Shown: piece by piece, positions 19,747-32,963 of the stretch | Layout of the letters: each line of letters begins with the position of its first letter | Position numbering within the stretch: the stretch's first letter is position 1 | Origin: Oxalobacteraceae bacterium OTU3CAMAD1 | GTDB taxonomy: Bacteria > Pseudomonadota > Gammaproteobacteria > Burkholderiales > Burkholderiaceae_D | DNA: 64,000 nt | Direction: 5' to 3' | Assembly (NCBI GenBank): GCA_024123915.1 | Contig: CP099650.1 | Span: forward strand, 6,820,001 to 6,884,000 | The notes under the pieces: model-generated | The model's input: only the letters and a program-made list of their open reading frames with translations | Database searches by the model: none | What the model was told of the DNA's origin: nothing | Translations under genes and position numbers: made by a program

Positions 19747-20008
19747 ATTTCGTATCTCGTTTTTTAACACTTGGGGTGGGTACAGCATGCGCATCATACA
19801 TGGATCGCGCCGCAGTCTGCACTTTTGCGCCGCCGATGGCAAGGCCGGTGTGTGACAGTCTTGTCAAAGCGCAAATGATAAGCGGGTTGTCGGCAGGACT
19901 GCAAGCAAACCGCGCAGTGCCATAGCGCGAGTATGCGGCTAAGATGAGGCAAATGTGTTGCTTTTTGGAACGGAGAACGGTCACCGGCGGGCACGCCGGC
20001 TGTTCTTA

Positions 20009-20473
20009 TTAGTGCAGCAGGCGCGGCGCCTGGTCTTCGTCCGAGCCGAACAGGTCGTCGAACATCAGCGCGTCCGGTTCCTTGCCTTGGCTCCAGAGCA
20101 ACATCAGCACGATGACCTTGAGCTTGCCCAGGGTGACCGGCGCCTCTTCGAGCGCCAGCGCCCGCTCGACAACGATTTCACGTTGCAGCGGAGACAAGAC
20201 CTTGGCCGATTCGAGGAACTGGATGAAGCCGATCGCGGCGGTGCCCAGCACGTCCTGCTCTTCCTCGACGTAGAAGCGGGTGCCGGTCGAGGCGGCCGTC
20301 AACGACTGCTCGACGCCGGCCATGGCGGTCAGGTCGTTGAGCCAGACCAATGCCTCGGAAATCTCGACATCGTCAAAACCAACAGCCGACAGCTTCTTGG
20401 CCAACGCAGCCGGTTCGGGGCAAGCATCGGGACGGTAATAAGTCTCGTAGAGATAAACAAGGATGTCGAACAT
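20009..20473 (-). CDS. smg: Smg family protein (DUF494)
   Basis: A 154-residue soluble protein of the Smg/DUF494 family, N-terminus [13 protein letters not shown] as in other proteobacterial members. Function is not established. It is commonly encoded beside dprA, as here, where it starts 77 bp after the dprA stop. The fold is expected to be helical, and no catalytic motif is evident. The family assignment is confident. Confidence 0.9.
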   Translation of the reverse strand: MFDILVYLYETYYRPDACPEPAALAKKLSAVGFDDVEISEALVWLNDLTAMAGVEQSLTAASTGTRFYVEEEQDVLGTAAIGFIQFLESAKVLSPLQREIVVERALALEEAPVTLGKLKVIVLMLLWSQGKEPDALMFDDLFGSDEDQAPRLLH

Positions 20474-20550
20474 GGCTCTACTCTATCAGCTAAAACAGAT
20501 CGGACACAAGTACCGCACAGCTTGCCTATCAGTTTGCCATTGTCATCCGC

Positions 20551-21681
20551 TCACGAACGCAACCGTTGAAACATTCCGCCCGGCAAACGCTCCAGCAAAC
20601 CGGCCAATTCCAGCGCCAGCAACTGCCCCTGCAGCTCGGCGGCGGACTGGCCCAGCATGACGGCCAGGGTGTCGGCGCGGGCCGGATGCTCGCCGATCGC
20701 GTCGAGCACCCGGTCGACGAAGCTGTCGTCGATCGCGGGCCGGGCGCCGGCCATGCCGTCGGTTGCCATTTGCATATCCTCCAGCACGTCGGCGGCCGTC
20801 TCGACCAGCTTGGCGCCCTCGCGTATCAAGCGGTGGCACCCCTTGGCCAGCGCCGCGTGGACCGACCCCGGCATGGCGTACACGTCGCGCCCCTGGGAGA
20901 TGGCCAGCCGCGCCGTGATCAGCGAGCCGGACTTGGCGGCCGCCTCCACCACCAGCACTCCACACACCAGGCCGCTGATGATGCGGTTGCGGCGCGGAAA
21001 ATTGTCGCGCAACGGCGGTGTGCCGAGCGGGTACTCGCTGACGATACACCCCTCGTCGGCGATCCGGCGCGCGAGGTTGCCATTGCTGGCGGGATAGATG
21101 CGGTCGGCGCCGGTGCCGATCACGGCCAGGGTGCCGCCTTCGCCGCACAGGCCGCCCGCATGCGCGGCCGCGTCGATGCCCAGCGCCAGGCCGGAGACGA
21201 TGGTCAATCCCGCGTCCGACAGCGCGTGCGCCATGCGCTCGGCGTTGAGCATGCCCTGGACGCTGGCGTTGCGCGACCCGACCACCGCCAGCGACCTGCG
21301 CGTCAGCAGCTCGGCGCGCCCCTTGACGTACAGCATCAACGGCGCGGCGGCGATCTCGCGCAGCTGCGCTGGATAATCGGGATGGTCGAGGGTCAGGAAA
21401 AGGTTGCCCGGCTGCTCGCGCCAGGCCAGCACCGCGTCCGCCTGGGCCGTCAAGGCGTCCGCCTCGGACGGCGATGGCGGCCGCAGCAGGGCGTCGGCCT
21501 GGTCGGGTTTGACCAGCGCCAGCAATTGCTGGCGGCTGGCGTCGAAGATGGCTTGCGGCGAACCCAGCTTGTCGAGCAGCCGGTGCGCGCTCAGCAGGCC
21601 CACGCCTTCGGTGCGCTCCAGGCGCAACCAGGCGATTAGCGCGGGCGCCGTGGGAGGGGTGAGGTTTTCCGTGGCTTGCAC
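20551..21681 (-). CDS. dprA: DNA-processing protein DprA
   Basis: Loads RecA on incoming single-stranded DNA during natural transformation. The 376-residue length is typical. An N-terminal helical/SAM-like region (about 10-80) is followed by the Rossmann-like DprA core with VVGSRNAS, SGLALGIDAAAHAG and VIGTGADRIYPASN. The C-terminal winged-helix-like region (ALELAGLLERLPGGMFQRL) is present. It lies 8 bp after the LysM gene, so the two are probably one transcript. Confidence 0.95.
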   Translation of the reverse strand: MQATENLTPPTAPALIAWLRLERTEGVGLLSAHRLLDKLGSPQAIFDASRQQLLALVKPDQADALLRPPSPSEADALTAQADAVLAWREQPGNLFLTLDHPDYPAQLREIAAAPLMLYVKGRAELLTRRSLAVVGSRNASVQGMLNAERMAHALSDAGLTIVSGLALGIDAAAHAGGLCGEGGTLAVIGTGADRIYPASNGNLARRIADEGCIVSEYPLGTPPLRDNFPRRNRIISGLVCGVLVVEAAAKSGSLITARLAISQGRDVYAMPGSVHAALAKGCHRLIREGAKLVETAADVLEDMQMATDGMAGARPAIDDSFVDRVLDAIGEHPARADTLAVMLGQSAAELQGQLLALELAGLLERLPGGMFQRLRS

Positions 21682-21689
21682 GGCGGGGG

Positions 21690-22796
21690 TTACTCCGGCG
21701 ACTTGGCGACGTCGCCCACTTCCACCGGCGCCGTCACCTGCATGATCAAGCCGTAGGAAATATGCTTGAACACGCGGAAGATAAACAGGGTGCCCACTCG
21801 CTCGTCCGGCAGCCTGACCTGCTGTTCGCGCATCCCCAGCCAGCTTTTCGGCGCGGTGGAATCGCGAACAGTTCTTCCCGCATGGTACAGCTGCAGCACG
21901 GCGCCGACATCGAGTCCGTCAAGCTTTCCGCGATTAATACTGACCACCTGGTTCTGGCCGGCGTGCGTGACGCCGCCGTAGATGGCCATCACGCGCGACT
22001 CCACCGCTTGCTCGGGCGGATGCGGCACGTAGTTCTGCATCGGCATCGGCGGAATGGCGCGCAACTGGTCGCCCTTGCCCATTTCCTCCTTGGCGCTGGC
22101 GACAACGAAGGTGTGCACATCGCCGCCGCCGGCGGGCTGCGCGGCGGCCTGCAATTTGAGCGTGCCTAAATAGAAGGCCTCGTGGCCAATCACTTCTTTG
22201 GTCACCGGGTCGCGCAGCGGGTTACCCGGCCGGAACACCTGGAACGAGGTATTGCCGTTGAGCTCGCCACGGACGTAGGCCTTGTCGTCCTTGCCGATGA
22301 ACACATGGTCGTCCTGCGTGGCGATGATGCGCGGCGCACCCTTGAGCTCGTCGTTTTCGATGATCAGCGGCTGGCTCAGGAAAGGCTCGATGACGCCGGC
22401 CGGTATCGACGGCACCGCGTCCTTGCCCAAGCCCTCGACGCGCACACCAGGCGAGCGGCGCTGGACGGCGGGATCGTTGACGCCGCCGTTGGCCGCGAGC
22501 CTGTTGCCCAGGCGCAGGCGCCCCGCCGCGCGGTCGAGCCAGATGATCTGGCCCGGATAAATCCAGTGCGGATTGGCGATTTCGTCGCGGTTCATGCCCC
22601 AGACGGTGGGCCAGCACCACGGCTGTTGCAGGAATTTACCGGAAATATCCCACAACGTATCGCCCCGGACCACCGTGTGCTGGTCGGGGGCGTCGGCGCG
22701 GAACTCGCACGTGAGCGCGGCCGCCGGGGCCGCCACCACGCCGCAAAATAGCGCCGTCCATACTAAGCGGGTGCCGACTGTGCTAAAATTTTTCAT
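21690..22796 (-). CDS. LysM domain protein, secreted
   Basis: A 368-residue exported protein. The signal peptide ends near APAAALTC. One LysM domain follows (HTVVRGDTLWDISGKFLQ, then WIYPGQIIWL), which binds peptidoglycan. The rest, about 270 residues, is conserved in betaproteobacterial LysM proteins encoded beside dprA, without an assigned role. The start was placed at ATG 22796 since it begins the signal peptide; the frame opens 14 codons earlier. It is divergent from def-fmt. Confidence 0.88.
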   Translation of the reverse strand: MKNFSTVGTRLVWTALFCGVVAAPAAALTCEFRADAPDQHTVVRGDTLWDISGKFLQQPWCWPTVWGMNRDEIANPHWIYPGQIIWLDRAAGRLRLGNRLAANGGVNDPAVQRRSPGVRVEGLGKDAVPSIPAGVIEPFLSQPLIIENDELKGAPRIIATQDDHVFIGKDDKAYVRGELNGNTSFQVFRPGNPLRDPVTKEVIGHEAFYLGTLKLQAAAQPAGGGDVHTFVVASAKEEMGKGDQLRAIPPMPMQNYVPHPPEQAVESRVMAIYGGVTHAGQNQVVSINRGKLDGLDVGAVLQLYHAGRTVRDSTAPKSWLGMREQQVRLPDERVGTLFIFRVFKHISYGLIMQVTAPVEVGDVAKSPE

Positions 22797-22853
22797 TAGT
22801 AGGTCCGGTAGATGCGCCAGAAACCAGCGCCGGCACACAACAGCAAGCAGTGT

Positions 22854-22871
22854 CCTTATCAGAGGATAAGG
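22854..22871. promoter_or_regulatory. Perfect short dyad in the LysM-def divergent region
   Basis: CCTTATC, AGAG, GATAAGG. It lies about 60 bp upstream of the LysM start, so it may be an operator or a leader hairpin. No matching regulator is evident in the window. Confidence 0.3.
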
Positions 22872-23041
22872 TTGCTAATTTGAATCAAATTCTGCCCATA
22901 AAACCCTGAACTAGCAAGCGAAACCGCGCTACGGCAAGCAGCGCGGCTGTTGCATTTTTGGTGGAAAAAAATCGCCGCGGCACCGTCTTTCAGGACTGCG
23001 CGTTATCAAGGCAATCACATAGTTATCAACACAGTACAGAC

Positions 23042-23584
23042 ATGGCCATTTTAAATATTCTGCGTTACCCCGATCCGCGCCTGCACAAGGTCGCCAAGCC
23101 AGTCACCGTCTTCGACGAGCGTTTGGAGAAATTGGTCGCCGACATGGCCGAAACCATGTACGACGCGCCCGGCATCGGCCTGGCCGCCTCGCAGGTCGAC
23201 GTGCACGAGCAACTGCTGGTCATCGACATCACCGAGACCAAGGACGACCTGGTCACCTACATCAACCCGGAAATCATCTGGGCCAGCGACGAAAAGCAGG
23301 TCTACGACGAAGGCTGCCTGTCGGTGCCCGGCGTCTACGACGGCGTCGAACGCCACGCGAAAATCAAGGTGCGCGCGCTCGACGTCAAGGGCCAGCCGTT
23401 CGAAGTGGAAGCCGATGGCCTGCTGGCCGTCTGCATCCAGCACGAGATGGACCACTTGCTGGGCAAGGTGTTCGTCGAGTACCTGTCGCCGCTCAAGCGC
23501 AACCGCATCAAGACCAAGATGATCAAGGAAGAACGTGGCCTCGAGCGCGAAGCGCAACTGCGCGCGCAGGGCCGCCGGTACTGA
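23042..23584 (+). CDS. def: Peptide deformylase
   Basis: Removes the formyl group from nascent proteins. The 180 residues contain the three family motifs: [19 protein letters not shown] with the metal-binding cysteine, and [10 protein letters not shown] with two metal-binding histidines. The start was set at ATG 23042 ([14 protein letters not shown]). The frame is open for 28 codons upstream, without a family match. I see no clear ribosome site before this ATG. The fmt gene starts 2 bp after the stop. Confidence 0.96.
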   Translation: MAILNILRYPDPRLHKVAKPVTVFDERLEKLVADMAETMYDAPGIGLAASQVDVHEQLLVIDITETKDDLVTYINPEIIWASDEKQVYDEGCLSVPGVYDGVERHAKIKVRALDVKGQPFEVEADGLLAVCIQHEMDHLLGKVFVEYLSPLKRNRIKTKMIKEERGLEREAQLRAQGRRY

Positions 23585-23586
23585 TC

Positions 23587-24543
23587 ATGAAAGTCATCTT
23601 CGCCGGCACCCCGGAGTTCGCCGCCGTGGCATTGCAAGCCCTGCACGAGGCCGGCTTCGAAATCCCGCTGGTGCTGACCCAGCCCGACCGCCCCGCCGGT
23701 CGCGGCATGCATTTGCAACCGTCGGCCGTCAAGCAATACGCCGTCGCGCACGGCATCGAGGTGCTGCAGCCGCTGTCGCTGCGCACCGACAGCAAGGACC
23801 CGCAGCGTGCCGAGGAGGCGCTGGCCGCCCACGCGCGCCTGCTGTCGACCCCGTATGACGTGATGGTGGTGGCCGCCTACGGGCTGATCCTGCCGCGCAG
23901 CACGCTCGACATCAAACCCTGCCTCAACATTCACGGCTCGCTGCTGCCGCGCTGGCGCGGCGCCGCTCCGATCCACCGCGCCATCGAGGCGGGCGACGAC
24001 GAAACCGGCATCACCATCATGGAGATGGAGGAAGGCCTGGACACCGGCCCGATGCTGCTGATCGAGCGTGTCGCCATCGGCGAGGGCGACACCACCGGCA
24101 TGGTGCACGACAAACTGGCCGCGCTCGGCGGCAAGATGATCGTCGAGGCGCTGCGCAAGATGGAACACAACCAGCTCGAAGCGGTCACGCAGCCGGAAGA
24201 AGGCGTCACCTACGCCGCCAAGATCAGCAAGGAGGAAGCGGCGCTGGACTTCAGCCAGTCCGCCATCGAGATCGGCCGCAAGATCCGCGCCTTCAACCCC
24301 TTCCCCGGCGCGCACGCCACGGTCAACGGCGTCAACGTCAAGCTGTGGGGCGCCGAAGTGGTGGAAGCCGACAGCAAGAGCCCGGCCGGCAAAGTGCTCG
24401 CGGCCGACGCGCAGCACGGCATCGTGGTCGCCTGCGGCAGCGGCGCGCTGCGCCTGACGGAACTGCAAAAACCGGGCGGCAAGCGCCTGCCGGCCGCCGA
24501 GTTCATCAAAGGTTTCCCGCTGGAGAACCTTACTTTCGAGTAA
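23587..24543 (+). CDS. fmt: Methionyl-tRNA formyltransferase
   Basis: Formylates initiator Met-tRNA using 10-formyl-THF; 318 residues. The N-terminal catalytic domain starts [17 protein letters not shown]. It has the catalytic [21 protein letters not shown] motif (here [20 protein letters not shown]) and [17 protein letters not shown]. The C-terminal tRNA-binding domain follows ([16 protein letters not shown]). It acts together with def, directly upstream: one adds and the other removes the formyl group. Confidence 0.97.
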   Translation: MKVIFAGTPEFAAVALQALHEAGFEIPLVLTQPDRPAGRGMHLQPSAVKQYAVAHGIEVLQPLSLRTDSKDPQRAEEALAAHARLLSTPYDVMVVAAYGLILPRSTLDIKPCLNIHGSLLPRWRGAAPIHRAIEAGDDETGITIMEMEEGLDTGPMLLIERVAIGEGDTTGMVHDKLAALGGKMIVEALRKMEHNQLEAVTQPEEGVTYAAKISKEEAALDFSQSAIEIGRKIRAFNPFPGAHATVNGVNVKLWGAEVVEADSKSPAGKVLAADAQHGIVVACGSGALRLTELQKPGGKRLPAAEFIKGFPLENLTFE

Positions 24544-24637
24544 GTTCTGGGCGGCTTCAAGCAAGCTCTCCGATTGCACGCTATGATGGTTCCCCGCTTC
24601 CAGCCGCGCCTGGAAGCACTTTTGACAGGAGCCCCGC

Positions 24638-25273
24638 ATGACCGATTTGACCGACAAACTGCACTGGCGCTACGCCACCAAAAAATACAATCCCGCCAAG
24701 AAAGTGGATGCCGAGAAGCTCGAGCGCATCCTGGAAGCGGTGCGCCTGGCGCCGACCTCCAGCGGCCTGCAGCCGTTCGAGGTGTTCGTCGTTGAAAACC
24801 CGGAGCTGCGCGCCAAGATCCGTGAAGTGGCCTGGGGCCAGTCGCCGGTGACCGAAGCATCGCACCTGCTGGTGTTCGCGGCCTGGGACGACATCACCGA
24901 AGCGCGCATCGACATGATGTTCGACCTGACCAACGAGCAGCGCGGCACCGTCAACGAAGGTTGGGAAGCCTACCGCGCCAAATTGAAAGGCATCGTCGCC
25001 GCGCGCGGCCAGCAGGGCAACTACGAATCGGCCGCCCGCCAGACGTACATCGCGCTGGGCGTGGCGCTGGTCGCCGCCGCGTTCGAGGGCGTCGACAGCA
25101 CGCCGATGGAAGGCTTCAGCCCGGAAGCCGTCGACGATATCCTGTCGCTCAAGGAGCGCAACCTGCGCAGCGTCGTGATCCTGCCGCTCGGCTACCGGGA
25201 ACCCGAAGGCGACTGGCTGGAAGGCCTGAAGAAAGTACGCCGTCCACGCGAAAAGCTGGTAACGGTCCTGTAA
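24638..25273 (+). CDS. Nitroreductase family NAD(P)H-dependent oxidoreductase
   Basis: FMN-dependent reductase of the NfsB-like group, 211 residues. The start LHWRYATKKYNPAKKV carries the FMN-phosphate-binding Arg and Lys residues. LAPTSSGLQPFEVFVV is the second flavin contact. The C-terminal RSVVILPLGYREPEGDWL is also typical. The natural substrate may be quinones, nitro-compounds or other electrophiles and cannot be told from sequence. The start ATG follows AGGAG. A hairpin repeat follows the stop. Confidence 0.88.
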   Translation: MTDLTDKLHWRYATKKYNPAKKVDAEKLERILEAVRLAPTSSGLQPFEVFVVENPELRAKIREVAWGQSPVTEASHLLVFAAWDDITEARIDMMFDLTNEQRGTVNEGWEAYRAKLKGIVAARGQQGNYESAARQTYIALGVALVAAAFEGVDSTPMEGFSPEAVDDILSLKERNLRSVVILPLGYREPEGDWLEGLKKVRRPREKLVTVL

Positions 25274-25292
25274 CGCCGAAATACCTCGGAGA

Positions 25293-25390
25293 CACGTAGG
25301 GCGGATTAGGCGGAACGCCGTAATCGGCCATCTTTGCGCCGCCGACGGCGCAACCATGGCCGATTACGCTACGCTAATCCGCCCTACGTG
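25293..25390. repeat. REP-like hairpin repeat, full copy 2
   Basis: 98 bp, nearly identical to the copy at 993 in both arms; the central loop differs. It lies between two genes on the plus strand, beginning 20 bp after the nitroreductase stop. It ends 22 bp before the next start, so it may reduce read-through or stabilise the upstream mRNA end. Confidence 0.9.
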
Positions 25391-25411
25391 ATTTAACGAA
25401 GGAGCCATGCC

Positions 25412-26002
25412 ATGCCCATCGAATTCTGGTTCGACTTCGCCAGCAATTACAGCTACCTGAGCGTGATGCGCATCCGCCGGCTCGCCCCCGGCGGCGTGGT
25501 GTGGCGCCCCTTCCTGCTCGGTCCCATCTTCAAGGACGCGGGCTGGAACAACTCGCCCTTCGTCCTCCAGAAAGACAAAGGCGCCTACGTCTGGCAGGAC
25601 ATGCCGCGCCAATGCGCCAAGTACGGCCTGCCGTGGCGCCAACCAACCGACTTCCCGCGCAACTCGATGCTCGCCGCGCGCGTCGGCATCCTAAGCGAAA
25701 ACCAGCCATGGATGTCGGACTTTTGCGAACGCGTCATGCTGGCCAATTTCGCCGACGACCGCGACATCGCCAGCGCCGACTGCATCGCTGACATCCTGTC
25801 GGCCCTCGGCCAGGACGCCGACGCCATCCTGCGCGACGCGCAAACCGACGACAACAAAGCCCGCCTGCGCGCCCGCACCGAACAAGCCAAGGCGCTGCAC
25901 ATCTTCGGCGCCCCGACCTTCATGGTCGGGGACGCGATGTTCTGGGGGAACGACCGGCTAGACGACGCCCTCGCCCACGCACAGCGCGACGCTAAGACCT
26001 AG
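25412..26002 (+). CDS. DsbA-fold isomerase (2-hydroxychromene-2-carboxylate isomerase family)
   Basis: A 196-residue protein of the DsbA-like thioredoxin fold, kappa-GST/HCCA isomerase branch. It starts IEFWFDFASNYSYLSVMRI, where the serine/tyrosine region replaces the CxxC of true DsbA. It ends with the cis-proline loop FGAPTFMVGDAMFWGNDRLD. Family members use glutathione for isomerisation or conjugation. No aromatic degradation genes are nearby, so the substrate is open. Its last 4 bases overlap the convergent DUF2145 gene. Confidence 0.87.
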   Translation: MPIEFWFDFASNYSYLSVMRIRRLAPGGVVWRPFLLGPIFKDAGWNNSPFVLQKDKGAYVWQDMPRQCAKYGLPWRQPTDFPRNSMLAARVGILSENQPWMSDFCERVMLANFADDRDIASADCIADILSALGQDADAILRDAQTDDNKARLRARTEQAKALHIFGAPTFMVGDAMFWGNDRLDDALAHAQRDAKT

Positions 26003-26934
26003 TCCAACCGCACCACGCGATCGCCCTCTTCCGGCTTGCAGCCATCGGCGATCGGCGTCCAGCCGCGCCGGACGACGATCTGCCGATCATCATGGCAAAG
26101 CTCTACACGCTCGCTGGCGGGGAAGCGCGCCCGCACAAAGGTCTCTATCGTCGACGGCAGGCTGACCCGCAGCTTCATCTCCGCCACATCCTGCTGCGGA
26201 TGATCGCTCAAGTGCACCAGCGGCACGAAGTACGACGCCAGCATCAGCAACCGTGACTTCACATCGACCGGCTGCGGCGCATACCCCTGTCCGCGCAGCC
26301 AATCCTGCGCGCGCTCGCGCAGATCGCCGCCGTCGGGCAGGTCGCCCCAGCCGGCTGCCAGCATCTCCATCACCCACTGATTACAGTTCTGATAGCGCGT
26401 GCCGTAAGCGTAGGCATTGGCGCTGTATTGCGCGGCCAACATGCTCTGCACGCGCGGCCGGTCCAGCAAGGCAGGACGCAAGGCCAACACCGATTCCGGC
26501 GGCAGCCGCACGATGCTCAGGTAGCCCACTTTGGGATCGTCGGTGCCCATGGCGAAACCGGCCAGGCCCTGATCGAAAATACGCGGCCGGCTCTCATCGC
26601 AGGCGTAGTACAACTGGCGCGCCGACCACACGCCCTCCTCCGAGCGCCACGCCAGCGACGCATGCGAATAGCGGATGCCGAAGCGCGACAAATCCAGGCC
26701 GGAGCGGCTGACCAGCGCCACGCTGTCGCCGCCGCCCGCCAATTCCTCGCGCAGCACGCCGGCGAAGCGCAGCAGGCGATCCTGCTCGGCCGCCGTCAGC
26801 GGCTGCGCGCGGTCGCAAAAGCGCGACGCGTTGGACGTGCCGGAAGCGCCGGCATGCGCCGCGCCGGACGCGCAGGCCACACCTAAAACGGCGCACGCCA
26901 GCAGCAGCGGCGCCAGCGCGCGCACGATCTTCAC
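25999..26934 (-). CDS. DUF2145 domain exported protein
   Basis: A 311-residue protein with an N-terminal signal peptide (LLLACAVLGVACASGAAHA). The mature part matches the DUF2145 family. Notable segments are RYSHASLAWRSEEGVW, YACDESRPRIFDQGLAGF and RYQNCNQWVMEML, which place Ser-His, Cys and Asn-Cys in conserved positions; an enzymatic function is possible but undescribed. The start is GTG at 26934, 6 bp after the stop of the upstream Ser-rich gene, so the two are likely translated together. Confidence 0.82.
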   Translation of the reverse strand: MKIVRALAPLLLACAVLGVACASGAAHAGASGTSNASRFCDRAQPLTAAEQDRLLRFAGVLREELAGGGDSVALVSRSGLDLSRFGIRYSHASLAWRSEEGVWSARQLYYACDESRPRIFDQGLAGFAMGTDDPKVGYLSIVRLPPESVLALRPALLDRPRVQSMLAAQYSANAYAYGTRYQNCNQWVMEMLAAGWGDLPDGGDLRERAQDWLRGQGYAPQPVDVKSRLLMLASYFVPLVHLSDHPQQDVAEMKLRVSLPSTIETFVRARFPASERVELCHDDRQIVVRRGWTPIADGCKPEEGDRVVRLD

Positions 26935-26940
26935 AACGAT

Positions 26941-27396
26941 TTAAAGAGTGACCGGACGCGAAGCCAGTTCGCTGTACCACTCGTCGGCCAGCACCAGATA
27001 GAACGGCTGGCGCGTGTCGCCGCGACCGAACTCGATGCCGTAGACGCGGTTTTGCGCGTACATCTTGTCGCCGGCGGCCAGTTGCTGCTGCTCGAAGGTC
27101 GTCTGCGGCATGTCCAGCACGATGCGATCGTCCGGATTGTCGGCCTGCAGGGTCAGGCGGGTGCGGCCCGCGCGGTCCGGCGTTTGCGCGATCTGGATGA
27201 TGCGGTAATCGCCATCGGCCACCTTGCGGTCGCCCTTGGAGCTGTCGCTGGAACCGGACAGGGAATCGGAAACGCTGCCGCTCGACGCGGAACCGGCGCT
27301 GGAGGCCGAGGAAGCGAAACTCTCGGCGTTGGCGCCCAGCGCCAGGGTCAATGCGCCGGCGGCGGCGATGCAACGAAATGCGAAGGAGATGGACAT
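26941..27396 (-). CDS. Exported serine-rich hypothetical protein, 151 residues
   Basis: Unrecognised family. A signal peptide (CIAAAGALTLALGANA) is followed by a low-complexity Ser/Ala/Gly segment (about residues 26-54). The rest is a compact domain with RKVADGDYRIIQIAQTPDR and RVYGIEFGRGDTRQPFYLVL. The segment ADEWYSELASRPVTL ends the protein. The ATG follows AAAGGA. It forms a two-gene unit with the DUF2145 gene and is divergent from metH. Confidence 0.72.
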   Translation of the reverse strand: MSISFAFRCIAAAGALTLALGANAESFASSASSAGSASSGSVSDSLSGSSDSSKGDRKVADGDYRIIQIAQTPDRAGRTRLTLQADNPDDRIVLDMPQTTFEQQQLAAGDKMYAQNRVYGIEFGRGDTRQPFYLVLADEWYSELASRPVTL

Positions 27397-27566
27397 CAGA
27401 ATTCCTTTAATTTACGAACGGGAAGTATAAATGCTTCCCCCTGTCCGCAGAGACAAAAGTTCAAAAGCGAACCGATGTGTACAGTATTTAGGGATCGATA
27501 AACCTTGTCAACCGAATTTCTGTTGCTGAGATGCAGCGGTGGCCTGAAGCTTATTCAGGGATGCCG

Positions 27567-27572
27567 TATAAT
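27567..27572 (+). promoter_or_regulatory. Candidate -10 box of metH
   Basis: A perfect TATAAT 56 bp upstream of the metH start. The -35 region (CTGAAG at 17 bp) is poor. I see no cobalamin or SAM/SAH riboswitch in the leader. Confidence 0.4.
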
Positions 27573-27627
27573 TTTAGACCGGCGACCGCTCTCGTCCGCC
27601 GCGCCCTCCGATCAAAGAAAGTAATAA

Positions 27628-31428
<3,801 letters not shown>

Positions 31429-31450
31429 GAACCATGAGCCCACGTGGGGA

Positions 31451-31549
31451 CACGTAGGGCGGATTAGGCGGCACGCCGTAATCGGCCATGCATGCGCCGC
31501 CGATGGAGCATGCATTGGCGGATTACGCTGCGCTAATCCGCCCTACGTG
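31451..31549. repeat. REP-like hairpin repeat, full copy 3
   Basis: 99 bp with the same arms as the copies at 993 and 25293. It lies between the converging ends of metH and the EAL-HDOD gene, a typical location for a dispersed hairpin. Confidence 0.9.
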
Positions 31550-31594
31550 GTTCCGGGGTGATTGGGAAGTCACGGCAGAGCGTGACCGCCACCA

Positions 31595-32887
31595 TTACAG
31601 CGCGTACCGCACCACGTTATCGCTCCACTCGAACGCGGCCAGCTCCAGCTCCACCAGCTCGTCGGTGGACATCGCCAGATTGCGCAGCGCCGGCACGATG
31701 TGCTCGTCCATCTCCTCGATGCGCTCGATGCATTCGGCCAGCTTGAGCAGGTCGCCGTAGAAACCATCGCGGTACAGCAGCGCTTTCGAAACGTCATCAT
31801 TCACCGGAATCTGCGCCAGGATCTCCGCCATCGGCATGCCGAACAACGTGTCCATCAGCGACATGATGCCGACCGTGAAGGCGATGTCGGCCACGTGCCG
31901 CTGGCTCGGCCGCAGCTTGCCGGCCAACAGTTCCAGCAGGCGCCCGCGCGTGGTCGCCAGCATCAGCAATGGCGTCATGCTGTGGCCGCGCTTGCTCGGC
32001 TCGGCATATAGCATGATCTGCAGCCAGCGCTGCAACTGGCGCCGGCCCAGCAGGGTCACCGCCTGGCTCAAGGAATCGATGCGCTGGCGCGCGCCCACCG
32101 CTGGCGTGTTCACCAGCCGCAGCAGATTAAGCGCCAGCGAGACGTCGCGCTTGATCGCGCGCTCGATATCGATATTGTCGGCGTCCGACGTGACCAGGGT
32201 CATCAACTCCATCACCGCCAGCTGCGACGGCGACAGCTTCTTGCCGCTCATGATCACCGGACGCGAGAAGTAATAGCCCTGGAAATAATCGAACTCCAGG
32301 TCCAGCGCGTTTTTGAATTCATCGCGGGTTTCGACCTTCTCCGCCACCAGCTTCTTTTTCTGCTGGCGGAAGCGCGGTGCCAGCTTCATCAAGGTCGACA
32401 GCGGCGTGCTGCGCATGTCCATTTTGACGTATTCGATCCACGGCAGCAGCGCGACGACGGCGTCGTTCTCGCCGCTGACATCGGCCAGCGCGAAGCGGAA
32501 GCCCTGGCCGGCCAGCTCCTCCACGCGCGCCAGTAGTTGCGGCGTGGCCGGCTCGCTGGCGCACACCTCCAGCACCATTTTTTCGCGCGGCAGGAAGGAG
32601 AAAATGTCGGTCATGACGACATCGGCGTCGACATTGACAAAGCCGAGCGCGTCGCCGACGGTCCTTTCCATGCCCAGCTGCGAGGCGTGGGCGATCACCG
32701 CCGCTGTCGCCGAGAGCTCGGTGGTGATATGGGCCGGCCCCACCGGAGCATTACGGAAAAGCAATTCGTAACCGAACAGGTTCTGGTTGCGGTCGAGGAT
32801 GGGCTGGCGTCCCAGATAGAATTCGCGCACGCGCAGATTGCGCGGGCCGGCGTCATGTTGGGAGAGATCGATCATTGCTTCTGCCAT
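31595..32887 (-). CDS. EAL-HDOD domain signalling protein, EAL site degenerate
   Basis: A 430-residue cytosolic protein with an N-terminal EAL-like domain (about 20-225) and a C-terminal HDOD domain (about 225-420). In the EAL part, the family motif is YELLFR. FVNVD, VLEVC, YVKMD, VAEKVET and YFQGYYFSRP follow the usual order. The double aspartate normally seen as DDFG is replaced by ADVSG, so cyclic-di-GMP hydrolysis is unlikely. HDOD proteins of this type usually act as adaptors in motility or surface-behaviour regulation. It is transcribed away from the amidotransferase region, on the same strand. Confidence 0.88.
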   Translation of the reverse strand: MAEAMIDLSQHDAGPRNLRVREFYLGRQPILDRNQNLFGYELLFRNAPVGPAHITTELSATAAVIAHASQLGMERTVGDALGFVNVDADVVMTDIFSFLPREKMVLEVCASEPATPQLLARVEELAGQGFRFALADVSGENDAVVALLPWIEYVKMDMRSTPLSTLMKLAPRFRQQKKKLVAEKVETRDEFKNALDLEFDYFQGYYFSRPVIMSGKKLSPSQLAVMELMTLVTSDADNIDIERAIKRDVSLALNLLRLVNTPAVGARQRIDSLSQAVTLLGRRQLQRWLQIMLYAEPSKRGHSMTPLLMLATTRGRLLELLAGKLRPSQRHVADIAFTVGIMSLMDTLFGMPMAEILAQIPVNDDVSKALLYRDGFYGDLLKLAECIERIEEMDEHIVPALRNLAMSTDELVELELAAFEWSDNVVRYAL

Positions 32888-32963
32888 TCTTGTCAGGGAG
32901 CGAATATTTCGCTGTACTAAGATTTTGACAGTAATGACCCCGGCTGTCTTGAGAATTTAGCGT

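Noticed and set aside
27397..27627. Cobalamin or SAH riboswitch upstream of metH
   Set aside because: I looked for the conserved B12-box and SAH-type core and saw neither; only a TATAAT box and ordinary leader sequence.
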